Below, piece after piece: positions 35,740-45,396 of a stretch of DNA of 64,000 nucleotides. The position numbers and the translations under genes were made by a program. Source of the stretch: an uncultured Massilia sp. Its GTDB lineage: Bacteria; Pseudomonadota; Gammaproteobacteria; Burkholderiales; Burkholderiaceae. The stretch is from contig CAMLMV010000022.1 of NCBI GenBank assembly GCA_946481275.1, positions 1-64,000 on the forward strand. The letters run 5' to 3'. The notes beneath the pieces are model-generated. The model saw nothing but the letters and a program-made list of their open reading frames with translations, did no database searches and was not told the DNA's origin. Every line of letters starts with the position of its first letter. Within the stretch, counting starts at the first letter, position 1.

Positions 35740-35795
35740 ATGGATGTCAATCATAATCCATTTTTCAAAATAGATGTCAATCACAATCTATTTTT
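35740..35795. promoter_or_regulatory. tandem TetR operator
   Basis: Two 26-base copies spaced exactly 30 bases apart (35740-35765 and 35770-35795), differing at three positions. Each has perfect 6-base dyad arms: ATGGAT-N10-ATCCAT and ATAGAT-N10-ATCTAT. The arm changes G to A and C to T are complementary, so the dyad is preserved. Helical phasing is about three turns. Confidence 0.75.
35753..35780 (-). promoter_or_regulatory. tetR-MFS promoter inside the operators
   Basis: On the minus strand TTGACA (35775-35780, in the distal operator copy) is followed after 16 bases by GATTAT (35753-35758, in the proximal copy). Repressor binding to both copies would cover both hexamers. In the other direction TAAAAT at 35803-35808 is a possible -10 for the divergent gene, with ATCACA at 35780-35785. 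Confidence 0.55.
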
Positions 35796-35839
35796 ACTGC
35801 CGTAAAATACGTACTTTCGACAACGCAGCATCGTCCGCC

Positions 35840-36337
35840 ATGCACATCAATCCCGAACGCAGCACCCGTCCCGACTATGACCTGCTGGTACGCCAGGTCG
35901 TCAGCGTCCTCGAGGGCGAGCGCGACCTCACCGCCAACGCGGCGCAATTCGCGGCGCTCGTCTACGACACGCTCGCCGACCTGAACTGGGCCGGTTTTTA
36001 CCTCACCGTGCCCGCGAAATCGGGCAATGGCGAAGACCTGCTCGTCGGCCCGTTCCAGGGCAAGCCGGCGTGCGCCCGCATCCCGTTCGGCCGCGGCGTG
36101 TGCGGCACGACGGCCGTCAAGCGCGAAACCATCGTCGTGCCGGACGTGCACGCGTTCCCGGGCCACATCGCGTGCGATTCGGCGTCGAATTCGGAAATCG
36201 TGATCCCGCTCGTCAAGAACGGGAAGCTGGTGGGCGTGTTCGATATCGACAGCCCGTCGCTCGACCGCTTTTCCGACGAGGACAAGGCCGGGCTGGAAGC
36301 CATGGTGGCGGCGTTTCTCGAGGCGACCGACTGCTGA
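35840..36337 (+). CDS. msrC: free methionine-(R)-sulfoxide reductase (GAF)
   Basis: A 165-residue single GAF-domain enzyme that reduces free methionine-R-sulfoxide in the cytosol. The three redox cysteines are Cys78 (PACARI), Cys88 (GRGVCGT) and Cys112 (HIACDS); their spacing of 10 and 24 residues equals that of the E. coli enzyme (84, 94, 118). The ATG chosen gives the standard N-terminus MHINPE; an upstream in-frame start would run through the operator. Confidence 0.93.
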   Translation: MHINPERSTRPDYDLLVRQVVSVLEGERDLTANAAQFAALVYDTLADLNWAGFYLTVPAKSGNGEDLLVGPFQGKPACARIPFGRGVCGTTAVKRETIVVPDVHAFPGHIACDSASNSEIVIPLVKNGKLVGVFDIDSPSLDRFSDEDKAGLEAMVAAFLEATDC

Positions 36338-36379
36338 TTCCGGATACAATAACCGCCTATTCCCCTTTTCCGCCGCATC

Positions 36380-37309
36380 ATGAACCAACTCGAACAGCTC
36401 AAGCAGTACACCACCGTGGTGGCCGACACCGGTGACTTCCAATCGATCAAGGCCTACGCACCGCAGGACGCGACGACGAATCCGTCGCTGATCCTGAAGG
36501 CCGTCCAGAAGCCGGAATACCGTCCGCTGCTGGAAAAGACCATCGCCGACTTCCCGAACGCGTCGACCGAGGAAATCGTCGACCGCCTGCTGATCGCGTT
36601 CGGCACCGAGATCCTGAAGTTCGTGCCGGGCCGCGTCTCGACCGAAATCGACGCCGCCCTGTCGTTCGACACGGAAGCCACCGTCGCCAAGGGCCGCGAA
36701 CTGATCGCCCTGTACGAAGCGGCCGGCATCAAGCGCGAGCGCGTGCTGATCAAGATCGCATCGACGTGGGAAGGCATCCGCGCCGCCGAGATCCTGGAAC
36801 AGGACGGCATCCGCTGCAACCTCACGCTGCTGTTCTCGCTGTGCCAGGCCGTCGCCTGCGCCGAAGCGGGCGTGCAACTGATCTCGCCGTTCGTCGGCCG
36901 CATCTACGACTGGTACAAGAAATCCACGGGCACCGACTACCAGGGCGCGGACGATCCGGGCGTGCAGTCGGTCAAGCGCATCTACCAGTACTACCGCAAG
37001 TTCGGCTACAAGACCGAGGTGATGGGCGCGAGCTTCCGCAACACGTCGCAGATCCTGGAACTGGCCGGCTGCGACCTGCTGACGATCTCGCCGGACCTGC
37101 TGCAGAAGCTGGCCGACACGGAAGGCGCCGTCGAGCGCAAGCTGGTGGCGGACGCGAATGCCGACATCGAAAAGATCGCACTCGACGAAAAGACGTTCCG
37201 CTTCATGCTGAACGAAGACGCGATGGCGACCGAGAAGCTGGCCGAAGGCATCCGCGCGTTCTGCGCCGACTCCGGCAAGCTGAAGAAGATGATCGAAGAG
37301 ATGCGCTGA
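36380..37309 (+). CDS. tal: transaldolase
   Basis: A 309-residue class I transaldolase of the pentose phosphate pathway, transferring dihydroxyacetone units between sugar phosphates. The Schiff-base residue is Lys125 in [10 protein letters not shown] and the conserved Asp17 lies in TGDF; the DATTNPSL signature is at residues 30-37. Length equals the E. coli TalA/TalB group. It follows the sulfoxide reductase by 42 bases and ends at a strong bidirectional terminator. Confidence 0.95.
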   Translation: MNQLEQLKQYTTVVADTGDFQSIKAYAPQDATTNPSLILKAVQKPEYRPLLEKTIADFPNASTEEIVDRLLIAFGTEILKFVPGRVSTEIDAALSFDTEATVAKGRELIALYEAAGIKRERVLIKIASTWEGIRAAEILEQDGIRCNLTLLFSLCQAVACAEAGVQLISPFVGRIYDWYKKSTGTDYQGADDPGVQSVKRIYQYYRKFGYKTEVMGASFRNTSQILELAGCDLLTISPDLLQKLADTEGAVERKLVADANADIEKIALDEKTFRFMLNEDAMATEKLAEGIRAFCADSGKLKKMIEEMR

Positions 37310-37330
37310 TCCGCACGGATCGCGCAAACG

Positions 37331-37358
37331 AAAACGGCAGCCCGCGGGCTGCCGTTTT
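37331..37358. terminator. bidirectional terminator between tal and the chemoreceptor
   Basis: AAAACGGCAGCCCG directly followed by its exact reverse complement CGGGCTGCCGTTTT (37345-37358), a 28-base perfect palindrome with T or A runs on both sides. It can stop transcripts from tal and from the convergent chemoreceptor gene. Confidence 0.9.
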
Positions 37359-37360
37359 GT

Positions 37361-38971
37361 TTAACGCGCGAGCATCAGGCCCGCGCGGCGTGAGGACGGC
37401 TGGGGCGCCTCGAACGCCTCGAGACGGAACACGCTGACCAGCTGCCCCAGCGCGGCCGCCTGTTCCTGCAGGCTCTGGGCCGTATGGGCCGCCTGCTGCA
37501 CGAGCCCCGCGTTCTGCTGGGTCACCGTATCCATCTGCGTGATGGCCTGGTTCACCTGCTCGATGCCGGCGCTCTGTTCGCGGCTCGCGTGGCTGATCTC
37601 GGCCATGATCGCGTGCATGCGCTGCACGCTGCCCAGCACCTCGGTCATCGTCGCACCCGCTTCCGTGACGAGCAGGTTGCCCGCCTCGACCTGCCGCACG
37701 GAGCTGCCGATGAGTTCCTTGATTTCCTTCGCGGCGGCGGCCGAACGCTGGGCGAGATTGCGCACTTCCGTCGCGACGACGGCGAAGCCGCGCCCCTGCT
37801 CGCCCGCGCGCGCCGCTTCCACGGCCGCGTTCAGCGCCAGGATGTTCGTCTGGAACGCGATGCCGTCGATGACGGCGATGATGTCGACGATCTTCTGCGA
37901 CGACGCGTGGATCGAGCCCATCGTGTCGACGACGCGCGCCACGGCCGCGCTGCCCTTCTGGGCGACGCCGGCCGCCGTATCGGCCAGCGCGTTCGCCTGG
38001 CCCGCGTGGTCCGCGTTCTGTTTCACGGTCGACGTCAGCTCCTCCATCGACGCGGCCGTCTCTTCCAGCGAGCTGGCCTGCTGCTCCGTACGCGACGACA
38101 GGTCGAGGTTACCGCTGGCGATTTCGTCGGACGCCTGCGAGATCGTCGCGGTCGCGCCGCGCACGTCGCCGACGATCTTCGCCAGGTTGTCGCGCATGGA
38201 TTTCATCGCATACAACAGGCTCGACGCATCGCCGGCACGCGTGTCGACCCGCACGGACAAGTCGCCGGCGGCGATGCGCGCGACGATCTCCGTGGCGTAG
38301 TCCGGCTCGCCGCCGAGGCGCCGCATCAGCCAGCGCGTGAGCAGCATGGCGCCGGCGGCGCCCAGCACGACGCTGCCCAGCATCAGCGATACGATCCACA
38401 TGCGCGATGCCGTGTAGCGCGCATTGCCCTCGACCGCCGCGGCGCGGCCGCCTTCCGTGTACATGTCGACGATCTTGTCGACGTGGCCCCGCAGCGCGAC
38501 GATCAGCTTGTTCGACTCGCCGCGGATCAGCTTCTTGGCCAGGTCGGCGTCGCCGGCACGGGCCGCCGCCCGGATCCTGGCGTCTTCCGCCATGTAGCGG
38601 TCCCACATGTCCAGCCACTGCGCGTACATCTGTTTTTCCTCGGGCGATTCGAGCAGTTTCACGTAATCGTCCTGCATTTTATGGAGGTCATCCAGGTCTT
38701 TCGCGATAACCTTGTCGTATTTATCCATTTCCGCTTGTTCGGTGGAAATGATGTATTGCAATTCGCGCGTGCGAATACGCGCAATCTGCGATTTTATGTC
38801 CTCGATAACCCGAATACCGGGCATCCAGTGCGCCGACAATTTCATCGACGTGTCATTAACTTGTGCTAATTGCCATATTGCGACACTGCCAACCAGCGCG
38901 GTTAGCGCAAGGACAGCGGCAAATGCAATTCCCAATTTAGTAGCGAGGCGCAAGCTTGATATATATCTCAT
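37361..38971 (-). CDS. methyl-accepting chemotaxis protein
   Basis: A 536-residue chemoreceptor: first membrane helix at about residues 11-33, periplasmic four-helix-bundle sensor (about 35-188), second helix at about 190-212, HAMP, then a cytoplasmic signalling coiled coil with the hairpin tip [20 protein letters not shown] near 365-384. No C-terminal CheR-binding pentapeptide is seen. The ligand is unknown. The first 90 or so codons are markedly more AT-rich than the rest. It has no chemotaxis kinase genes nearby. Confidence 0.92.
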   Translation of the reverse strand: MRYISSLRLATKLGIAFAAVLALTALVGSVAIWQLAQVNDTSMKLSAHWMPGIRVIEDIKSQIARIRTRELQYIISTEQAEMDKYDKVIAKDLDDLHKMQDDYVKLLESPEEKQMYAQWLDMWDRYMAEDARIRAAARAGDADLAKKLIRGESNKLIVALRGHVDKIVDMYTEGGRAAAVEGNARYTASRMWIVSLMLGSVVLGAAGAMLLTRWLMRRLGGEPDYATEIVARIAAGDLSVRVDTRAGDASSLLYAMKSMRDNLAKIVGDVRGATATISQASDEIASGNLDLSSRTEQQASSLEETAASMEELTSTVKQNADHAGQANALADTAAGVAQKGSAAVARVVDTMGSIHASSQKIVDIIAVIDGIAFQTNILALNAAVEAARAGEQGRGFAVVATEVRNLAQRSAAAAKEIKELIGSSVRQVEAGNLLVTEAGATMTEVLGSVQRMHAIMAEISHASREQSAGIEQVNQAITQMDTVTQQNAGLVQQAAHTAQSLQEQAAALGQLVSVFRLEAFEAPQPSSRRAGLMLAR

Positions 38972-39220
38972 GTTGACCGTTTGAATATGTTGACCTGCAT
39001 GTTACAATGTTTCCGTACGTCAACCATGATAAACGACATGAGTTGTCTACACATCCCTATTCTTCACTCTTGTCGATTTTTTGCGACACTTCGCTCTTAG
39101 TTTCAGAACGTAACATTTCTGCATAAGGATAGTTAAAAAACGCAAATTAGATTGCGAAAAGACACAGGCATCTTTTAGAATTTAAAAACTTACCCTAAGG
39201 CAACTTTTGGAGTTCTTGAC
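38972..39220. other. AT-rich divergent intergenic region
   Basis: 249 bases without a gene between the chemoreceptor and the oxygenase, much richer in A and T than the window average. It must hold the promoters of both genes, but I find no convincing sigma-28 or other specific promoter. A GGAG ribosome site precedes the oxygenase ATG. Confidence 0.6.
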
Positions 39221-40240
39221 ATGCTTACATCCATTTCCCGAATTGGCAAAATCGTATTTGCCAACGCTGCAATAGACTGGAATACCGACCTGGATTCCAT
39301 TCTTGAAATCCTATTGAAACATTTTGATAGTTTTAATGGGAACGGCTTTTACGCGCATCCAAATGAGGTGCAATTGCGCACCGAATTGGGGCGCGTTCCG
39401 GTATTGGCCCATTTCACCGAAGGATTACTCGGCCTGCGCACGCATGGTGCAGTGATTCATAATCTCGGTCTCGCCGGCCTGCCGGAAGAACGCCGCAACG
39501 CGGCCCTGTACGCGCTGACGCTGATGCTCGGCTATCCCACCTCGACGGACCAGCGCACCGGCCGCGTCGCGTGGGACGTGCGCGCCAGGCCCGCCGCGGA
39601 AGGCGGCAGCCGCTTCACGACGTTTTCCGAGCGCGTCGGCAATGCCGACATGCACACGGATTCGTCGTTCTACCCGATGCCCGAAGAGCAGTTCGTCCTG
39701 TACGTGGTGCATGCCGCGCGCTGCGACGGCGGCAAGTCGCTGCTGGTCGACGGCGACGACATCTACGACGCGCTGCAGCGCACGGAGGAAGGCCGCGCCG
39801 CGTTCGACCTGCTGTGCACCACGCCGGTGCCGTTCCGCGTCCCGGCCGTGTACGCGGCGGGCGAGGAAACCGTCGAGGTCCACGTGGCCCCGGTGTTCGG
39901 ACCGGTCACGCGCGCCGCGTCGCGCTACAGCGTGAAGCCGCCGCCGCGCTTTGCGATGCGCTGGCGCTACGACTCGATCCTGAAGGGACTCGACGCCCGC
40001 CCGGACCTGGCCACGCCGGCCCTGTGCGACGCGCTGGCGCTGATGAACGAGGTGGTCGAGAAAGGCGCCGCGCGCTTCGAGGAACAGCTGCCGGACGATA
40101 CGCTGATGCTGGTCGATAACCACCACATGCTGCACGGCCGCACCACGTACACGGACGAGCGCCGCCACCTGATCCGCATCCGCATCTCGGATGCGCCGAA
40201 CGCCGAGCGCATCGGCCCGTCGGGAGTGGCCAGGGACTGA
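39221..40240 (+). CDS. TauD/TfdA-like Fe(II)/2-oxoglutarate dioxygenase
   Basis: A 339-residue double-stranded beta-helix oxygenase. Iron ligands are His145 and Asp147 (NADMHTDSSF) and the distal His305 (HMLHGRTTY), followed by Arg residues in RHLIRIRIS that bind 2-oxoglutarate. The family includes taurine dioxygenase and many tailoring enzymes of natural-product pathways; the substrate is unknown. The first 75 codons are AT-rich, unlike the remainder. An MFS exporter starts one base after its stop, so the two are tightly coupled. Confidence 0.85.
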   Translation: MLTSISRIGKIVFANAAIDWNTDLDSILEILLKHFDSFNGNGFYAHPNEVQLRTELGRVPVLAHFTEGLLGLRTHGAVIHNLGLAGLPEERRNAALYALTLMLGYPTSTDQRTGRVAWDVRARPAAEGGSRFTTFSERVGNADMHTDSSFYPMPEEQFVLYVVHAARCDGGKSLLVDGDDIYDALQRTEEGRAAFDLLCTTPVPFRVPAVYAAGEETVEVHVAPVFGPVTRAASRYSVKPPPRFAMRWRYDSILKGLDARPDLATPALCDALALMNEVVEKGAARFEEQLPDDTLMLVDNHHMLHGRTTYTDERRHLIRIRISDAPNAERIGPSGVARD

Positions 40241-40241
40241 T

Positions 40242-41648
40242 ATGACAGAAACTGTTCTGACCCGCGGCACCATGTCCGGTGCCGCGGCGCACTCTCCTGC
40301 CGACGGCCTGCCCGCGGCGCGCCGCCGCTGGGCGATGCTGGCCCTGATGACGGGCGTATCGATGGCGTCGCTGGACACGGCGATCGCCAACACGGCCCTG
40401 CCCGAGCTGGCCCGGCACCTGCACGCAGGCGCCGCCGCCTCCGTGTGGATCGTCAACATTTATCAGTTGGCCATGGTCGCCACGCTGCTGCCGTTCGCGG
40501 CGCTGGGCGAGCGCGTCGGCTACCGGCGCGTCGCCACGGCCGGGCTGGCGCTGTTCACGGTCGCATCCCTGTTATGTGCGCTGGCGTGGAACCTGCCGCT
40601 GCTCGTGGGTGCGCGCCTGCTGCAGGGCCTCGGCGCCGCCGCCCTGATGGGCGTGACGACGGCGATGATGCGCGCCATCTATCCGGCGCACCTGCAAGGC
40701 CAGGGCTTCGGCCTGAATGCCCTTGTCGTGGCGGTGGCGTTCGCCGTCGGGCCCACGCTCGCCTCTCTGATCCTGGCGCTGGCGTCGTGGCCGTGGCTGT
40801 TCGCCATCAACGTCCCCATCGGCGCCGCCGCGTTCGTGCTCGCGCGCCGCGTCCTGCCCGACAACGCGCGCGGCACGCACGGCTTCGACGCCGGCGCCGC
40901 GCTGTGCAACGTGGGCGCGTTCGGCTTCCTGATCCTGTTGCTGGGCGATGCCGCGCATGGCGTGTCGCCCGTCCGCCTGGGCCTGGAAGCGTTGGCGACC
41001 ATCGCGTGCTTCGCGCTGCTGCTGCGGCGCCAGCGCGGGCATGCGGCGCCGATCCTGCCGACCGACCTGCTGGCGCGGCCGCTGTTCGCGCTGTCGGCGC
41101 TGACGGCCGTGTGCACGTTCGCCGTGCAGAGCCTCGCATTTGTCGCCCTGCCCTTCCACTTCGAGCAGGTGCTCGGCCGTTCGCCCGTCGAGACGGGCTT
41201 CCTGCTGACGCCCTGGCCGGTGCTGGTCGGGATCATGGGCCCGATCTCCGGCCGTTTGTCCGACCGCTACGAGTCCGGGCTGCTGGCGGGGATCGGCCTG
41301 CTGATCCTGTGCGCCGGCATGGCGGCGCTGCTGTGGATGCCGGACGCGCCGTCCTCGTTCGCCATCGCATGGCGCATGGCCGTATGCGGCATCGGCTTCG
41401 GCCTGTTCCAGGCGCCGAACATGAAGGCGATCATGGGCAGCGCGCCGCGCGAACGGGCCGGCGGCGCGAGCGGCATCGTGGCCACGGCGCGCCTGACGGG
41501 CCAGGCCTGCGGCGCCGCGCTGGTGGCGGGCTGCCTCGTGCTGTCGGAGCACCATGGCACCACGTATGCCCTCGCCGCGGCGACGGCCATCGCGCTGCTG
41601 GGGGCGGGGATCAGCTTTGCGCGGCTGCACCCGCGTACGAAAGGCTGA
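40242..41648 (+). CDS. MFS efflux transporter, DHA2-like
   Basis: A 468-residue protein with about fourteen predicted helices, resembling the EmrB/QacA drug:H+ antiporter group. It has the helix-1 motif SMASLDTAIANTALPELAR (motif D1-like) and the helix 2-3 loop GERVGYRR. It starts one base after the oxygenase stop, so it likely exports a compound made or modified by that enzyme, or confers resistance to one. It is convergent with tssK with 13 bases between stops. Confidence 0.88.
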   Translation: MTETVLTRGTMSGAAAHSPADGLPAARRRWAMLALMTGVSMASLDTAIANTALPELARHLHAGAAASVWIVNIYQLAMVATLLPFAALGERVGYRRVATAGLALFTVASLLCALAWNLPLLVGARLLQGLGAAALMGVTTAMMRAIYPAHLQGQGFGLNALVVAVAFAVGPTLASLILALASWPWLFAINVPIGAAAFVLARRVLPDNARGTHGFDAGAALCNVGAFGFLILLLGDAAHGVSPVRLGLEALATIACFALLLRRQRGHAAPILPTDLLARPLFALSALTAVCTFAVQSLAFVALPFHFEQVLGRSPVETGFLLTPWPVLVGIMGPISGRLSDRYESGLLAGIGLLILCAGMAALLWMPDAPSSFAIAWRMAVCGIGFGLFQAPNMKAIMGSAPRERAGGASGIVATARLTGQACGAALVAGCLVLSEHHGTTYALAAATAIALLGAGISFARLHPRTKG

Positions 41649-41661
41649 CGAGGGGCCGGGA

Positions 41662-42996
41662 TCACTGCGTGAACGCGATCAGTTCGATGTTCAGTTCACG
41701 CATCCCGGCCGGGGCATAGATCGCGATCGCTTCCGCTTTCAACGCATTGTCGTAAAGGCCGTTCCTGGTCGACACCGAGAAGTAATACGTGTCGGGACGG
41801 ACCGGCACGGCGGCGGGCACCTGCGGCATGTGCGTCAGCGCGATGCCGGGAAGGGCCGACGCGACGATGCGTTCGATATCGTCGGGCGATCCGATCTTGA
41901 ACCGGATCGGTACGGCGGACACCAGTTCGAGCGCCGGCATGTCCGCGCTCACGGCAAGGCAAAGCTGCGTATCCTGGGTCAGCTTCGACGCATCGAGCGC
42001 GCCCCTGAAGTGCGTCCGGCGGCTGTCCTCGGCAATGAGCGGAATGGTGAAGTACCTGGCCGAGATGACGGTATCGACGAGGTCCCGGATCACCGCATCG
42101 AGCTGGGCGAACGTGACGCCGGGATCCGCGTGCTCGTAGGCGGGCAGATCGGACGTTGCGTACCTGTCCGAAAACGTCATCAGGCCGCCCGCAAGCGCGA
42201 GCAGCTTCTCGTACAGCGCTTCCGGATGCTGTACGCGGGAACGCGCGCAGTGCTGCAGGGACGCGCTTGCAGTGCTGATGATGTTCAGCATCCACCAGGA
42301 CGTGATGTCGCCGGCGTGAACCTCGAAGGTGGACGCATTCGTCTTCCGGTGCGCGGCGTGAAGCGACACGATCTTCGCGGTCAATGCACTCGTCAGGCCG
42401 TCGAGCAGTTGCTGGAGCGGACGGGCAGCGCTGATCGCCACGCACGGCGGGACAAACGCCGGATCGACCTCGAAACCGCCACGCGGATCGCGATGGATGC
42501 GCAGCACGGGAAAACTGACGTGGCCATCGCGCGGCTCGGCATGCGAAACGAGCCGGACCCGCTTCTTCAGGAACGGCACGTCGATCGGCACCGCGTCGCT
42601 GAACAGGTCTGAAGTTTCCGACGCGGCCAACGCGTAACGACCGCCCTCCTCCGCATTCGCACCGTGCGGCCGCATGGTCGGAAGCGCGGCATGCATCGTG
42701 AAGGTATTGATCTCCTGGGGCAGTTGGGTCAGGTCGACCGGGACCGGCAACAAGTCCGTCGCGGGCGCCTCGTAGACCGCCCCGTCCGGGAAGATCAGCG
42801 ACATGGCCTGGGCTTCGAGCAGGTTGTGGCCCAACGCATCCATATTCCACTCCAGCAGGCGGGCGCCCCAGAAGTTCGGATTGAGCGCCGACGCCATCCT
42901 GAGCAACCGCGTCTCGTGGTACAGGTCCTGCCTCTGGAAATGCTGGGGTCCCAGCGTCAACCCTTCGGACCACAAGATCTTCGCGCCCAAGCTCAT
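41662..42996 (-). CDS. tssK: type VI secretion baseplate subunit TssK
   Basis: A 444-residue T6SS protein that links the baseplate to the TssJLM membrane complex. The N-terminal block ILWSEGLTLGPQHFQRQD is diagnostic of the family, and the length fits TssK (about 440-450). GGAGG lies 6 bases before the ATG at 42996. It diverges from tssE-F-G with 99 bases between; unusually the usual neighbours tssJ, tssL and tssM are not in this window. Confidence 0.92.
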   Translation of the reverse strand: MSLGAKILWSEGLTLGPQHFQRQDLYHETRLLRMASALNPNFWGARLLEWNMDALGHNLLEAQAMSLIFPDGAVYEAPATDLLPVPVDLTQLPQEINTFTMHAALPTMRPHGANAEEGGRYALAASETSDLFSDAVPIDVPFLKKRVRLVSHAEPRDGHVSFPVLRIHRDPRGGFEVDPAFVPPCVAISAARPLQQLLDGLTSALTAKIVSLHAAHRKTNASTFEVHAGDITSWWMLNIISTASASLQHCARSRVQHPEALYEKLLALAGGLMTFSDRYATSDLPAYEHADPGVTFAQLDAVIRDLVDTVISARYFTIPLIAEDSRRTHFRGALDASKLTQDTQLCLAVSADMPALELVSAVPIRFKIGSPDDIERIVASALPGIALTHMPQVPAAVPVRPDTYYFSVSTRNGLYDNALKAEAIAIYAPAGMRELNIELIAFTQ

Positions 42997-43095
42997 CGTT
43001 GCCTCCTCGTTCAAAATTCGCTCGAGAAAGCATGGCGGGCATTGCGCATCGGTCTGTTGAGAGGGCGCAACTTTATTCTCAGCAAGAGGGGAATA

Positions 43096-43566
43096 ATGGC
43101 GGCTTTAAAGGAAACCAGCATGCAGAGTTTCACGCCAGGTTTGTTCGACCGTCTGGATGCCGATGACGACGCCTCTCACGCGTGGAAGGAGAGTATTACA
43201 CGCGACCTGGAAGCGCTCCTCAACACCCGTTCCGCCTTGCTGCCCGATACGCTGGCCGGCTATCCCGAAGTCAGCGGATCCATCGTGAACTACGGCCTGA
43301 TCGATTTCGCCGGCATGTGCATGACGAGCGACACGGACCAGAAACGCATCTGCACCGCGGTCCGGCTGGCGATCGAGCGGCACGAACCGAGGCTGCACAA
43401 GGTGACGGCGACGCTGCAGCCCAGGAAAGGCGCCATCAACCGGGTCGACTTCGTGATCACCGCACAACCGAAGAACGCGCCGGTAGCCGATCCGATGCTT
43501 TTCAACGCCGTGTTCCAGCCATCGCTCCAACGCTATTCGATCCAGAGCGTGCGTAACGCTCCTTAG
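43096..43566 (+). CDS. tssE: type VI secretion baseplate subunit TssE
   Basis: A 156-residue gpW/gp25-like baseplate wedge protein. The family pattern includes the TPGLFDRL segment, a helix RDLEALLNTRSALL and the core YGLIDFAG, with the downstream EPRL motif in RHEPRLHKVT that is typical of gp25-like proteins. GAGGGG lies shortly before the ATG; a second ATG eight codons on is possible. The tssF start follows after 12 bases. Confidence 0.9.
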   Translation: MAALKETSMQSFTPGLFDRLDADDDASHAWKESITRDLEALLNTRSALLPDTLAGYPEVSGSIVNYGLIDFAGMCMTSDTDQKRICTAVRLAIERHEPRLHKVTATLQPRKGAINRVDFVITAQPKNAPVADPMLFNAVFQPSLQRYSIQSVRNAP

Positions 43567-43578
43567 GGCACACACATC

Positions 43579-45396
43579 ATGGACGAACTGTTTGCGCAAT
43601 ACGAACGCGAGCTCGTCACCATGCGGCAGCTGTGCCGCGAATACGCCGAGCGCTATCCGAAGGTCGCGGCCAAGCTGCAGCTCGGCGGCGAGGCGTGCGA
43701 CGATCCGCATGTCGAACGCCTGATCCAGTCCGTCGCCCTGCTGTGCGCGCGGGTGTCGAAGCGGCTGGACGACGCGTATCCGCAATTTACGGAGGCGCTG
43801 CTCAATCTCCTGTTTCCGCATTATCTGAGGCCGTTTCCGTCGTGCGCGATCGCGCGCTTCCTCCCGGCCGCCGCCGGCGGCACCGGGACAATACCGCGCG
43901 GGACGCTGCTCGAATCGGCACCGGTCCGCGGCGTGCACTGCAGATTCCAGACCGCATACGATGTCGCGCCAGCCCCCGCCGCCATCACGTCCGCCCGCTT
44001 CGATGCGGTGATCCGCGCGCCGTCGCCGACCTGGGTCGCGCCGGGCGTGACGGCGGCGATCGGCATCGAATTCGCGGCCCCAGTTCCAGCCGGCACACCC
44101 GCGCCCATGCGGATTTATCTCGACGGCGACGCGTCGTTCTGCGCGGCGCTGCGCGATGCGCTGTTCATGCGCACGGCGTCGGCTTACGTCCAGGAGGGCG
44201 CGAACGGGGCCTGGATACCGCTCGCCACGATACCGGTCGCGGCGGTCGGGTTTGGCGATGACGACGCCCTGATCCCGTTCGACGCCCGCTCGCACCGTGC
44301 CTACCGGCTCCTCGCGGAGTATTTCGCGTTCCCGGAAAAATTCAACTTCGTCGACATCGACGTTGCCGCGCTCCGCGCGCGGCTGCCATCGGACTGCACC
44401 GGCTTCACGCTGCACCTGGCGCTGGCGGGCATCGCACCGGGATCGGACCAGGCAAGGATGCTCGCCGGCCTGTCGGCACAAAGCCTGCTCACCGGCTGCA
44501 CCCCGGTCGTCAATCTGTTCAGGCAGCCGGGCGTCCCGGTCGGGTACACGCAGCGCACCGCGGAATACTCGGTCCTTGCCCACCCAGCGCATGCATCCGG
44601 GTACGAAGTGTATTCGGTCGACAGGGTCCACATGGTGCGGCAGCGCGGCAAGGACACCGCGCCCATCGAATTCCGCCCCTTCTATGCACTGCGCCATGGC
44701 GAGGGCGATGCGCACAAGGGCCGCTACTGGATACTGCGCCATGACGACACGCTGGCGGTCACCAGTCCGGGCCATGAAAAAGTCATCGCGCTCGTCGATA
44801 CCCACGGCGAGCCGCTCGAGGTCGAGCAGACGACGCTGTCGATCGACCTCACCTGCACCAACCGCGACCTGCCCTGCCTGTTGAAATGCGGGTCGGCCGA
44901 CGGCGACCTGGCGATACCCGGCGCGGCGCAGGGCGGGCGGATACATTTCCTGCGCAGGCCCACGCGTCCCCATCGCCTGGCAAACGGCCAGGGCGCGCAT
45001 TGGCGCCTCATCTCGCACCTGACGCTGAACCACCGCGCCCTGGCGCTGGAAGGGGCCGACGGCCTGCGCGAGATGCTGGCGCTGTACGACGTCACCGGGT
45101 CCGCGGTCTCGCGGCGCCAGATCGCCGGCGTCGTCGGGCTCGACCATGCCGAGACGACGGCGTGGATCAGGCACAAGCGCGGGGCGTCCCTGGCGCATGG
45201 GACCGAAGTGCGCCTGACGATCGACGAAGAGGCCTTCGTCGGCGCCGGCCTGCACCTGTTCGTGCAGGTCATCGACCAGTTCTTCGCGCTGTATGTCCAG
45301 ATGAACGGTTTTATCGAGCTGGTGATCCTGTCAAACCAAACCGGAGAGGAGCTGTTCCGATGCAAGCCACGAAGCGGGAGCATGCCGCTGTCATGA
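43579..45396 (+). CDS. tssF: type VI secretion baseplate subunit TssF
   Basis: A 605-residue baseplate component that forms a complex with TssG. The N-terminus (LFAQYERELVTMRQLCREYAERYPKVAAKL) and the block VERLIQSVALLCARV are characteristic of the family, and the length is normal (about 590-630). tssG begins inside its last 37 bases, so translation of the two is coupled. Confidence 0.95.
   Translation: MDELFAQYERELVTMRQLCREYAERYPKVAAKLQLGGEACDDPHVERLIQSVALLCARVSKRLDDAYPQFTEALLNLLFPHYLRPFPSCAIARFLPAAAGGTGTIPRGTLLESAPVRGVHCRFQTAYDVAPAPAAITSARFDAVIRAPSPTWVAPGVTAAIGIEFAAPVPAGTPAPMRIYLDGDASFCAALRDALFMRTASAYVQEGANGAWIPLATIPVAAVGFGDDDALIPFDARSHRAYRLLAEYFAFPEKFNFVDIDVAALRARLPSDCTGFTLHLALAGIAPGSDQARMLAGLSAQSLLTGCTPVVNLFRQPGVPVGYTQRTAEYSVLAHPAHASGYEVYSVDRVHMVRQRGKDTAPIEFRPFYALRHGEGDAHKGRYWILRHDDTLAVTSPGHEKVIALVDTHGEPLEVEQTTLSIDLTCTNRDLPCLLKCGSADGDLAIPGAAQGGRIHFLRRPTRPHRLANGQGAHWRLISHLTLNHRALALEGADGLREMLALYDVTGSAVSRRQIAGVVGLDHAETTAWIRHKRGASLAHGTEVRLTIDEEAFVGAGLHLFVQVIDQFFALYVQMNGFIELVILSNQTGEELFRCKPRSGSMPLS

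Noticed and set aside
35774..35839. Upstream extension of the methionine sulfoxide reductase reading frame
   Set aside because: It translates the operator repeats and has no similarity; the ATG at 35840 gives the family N-terminus.
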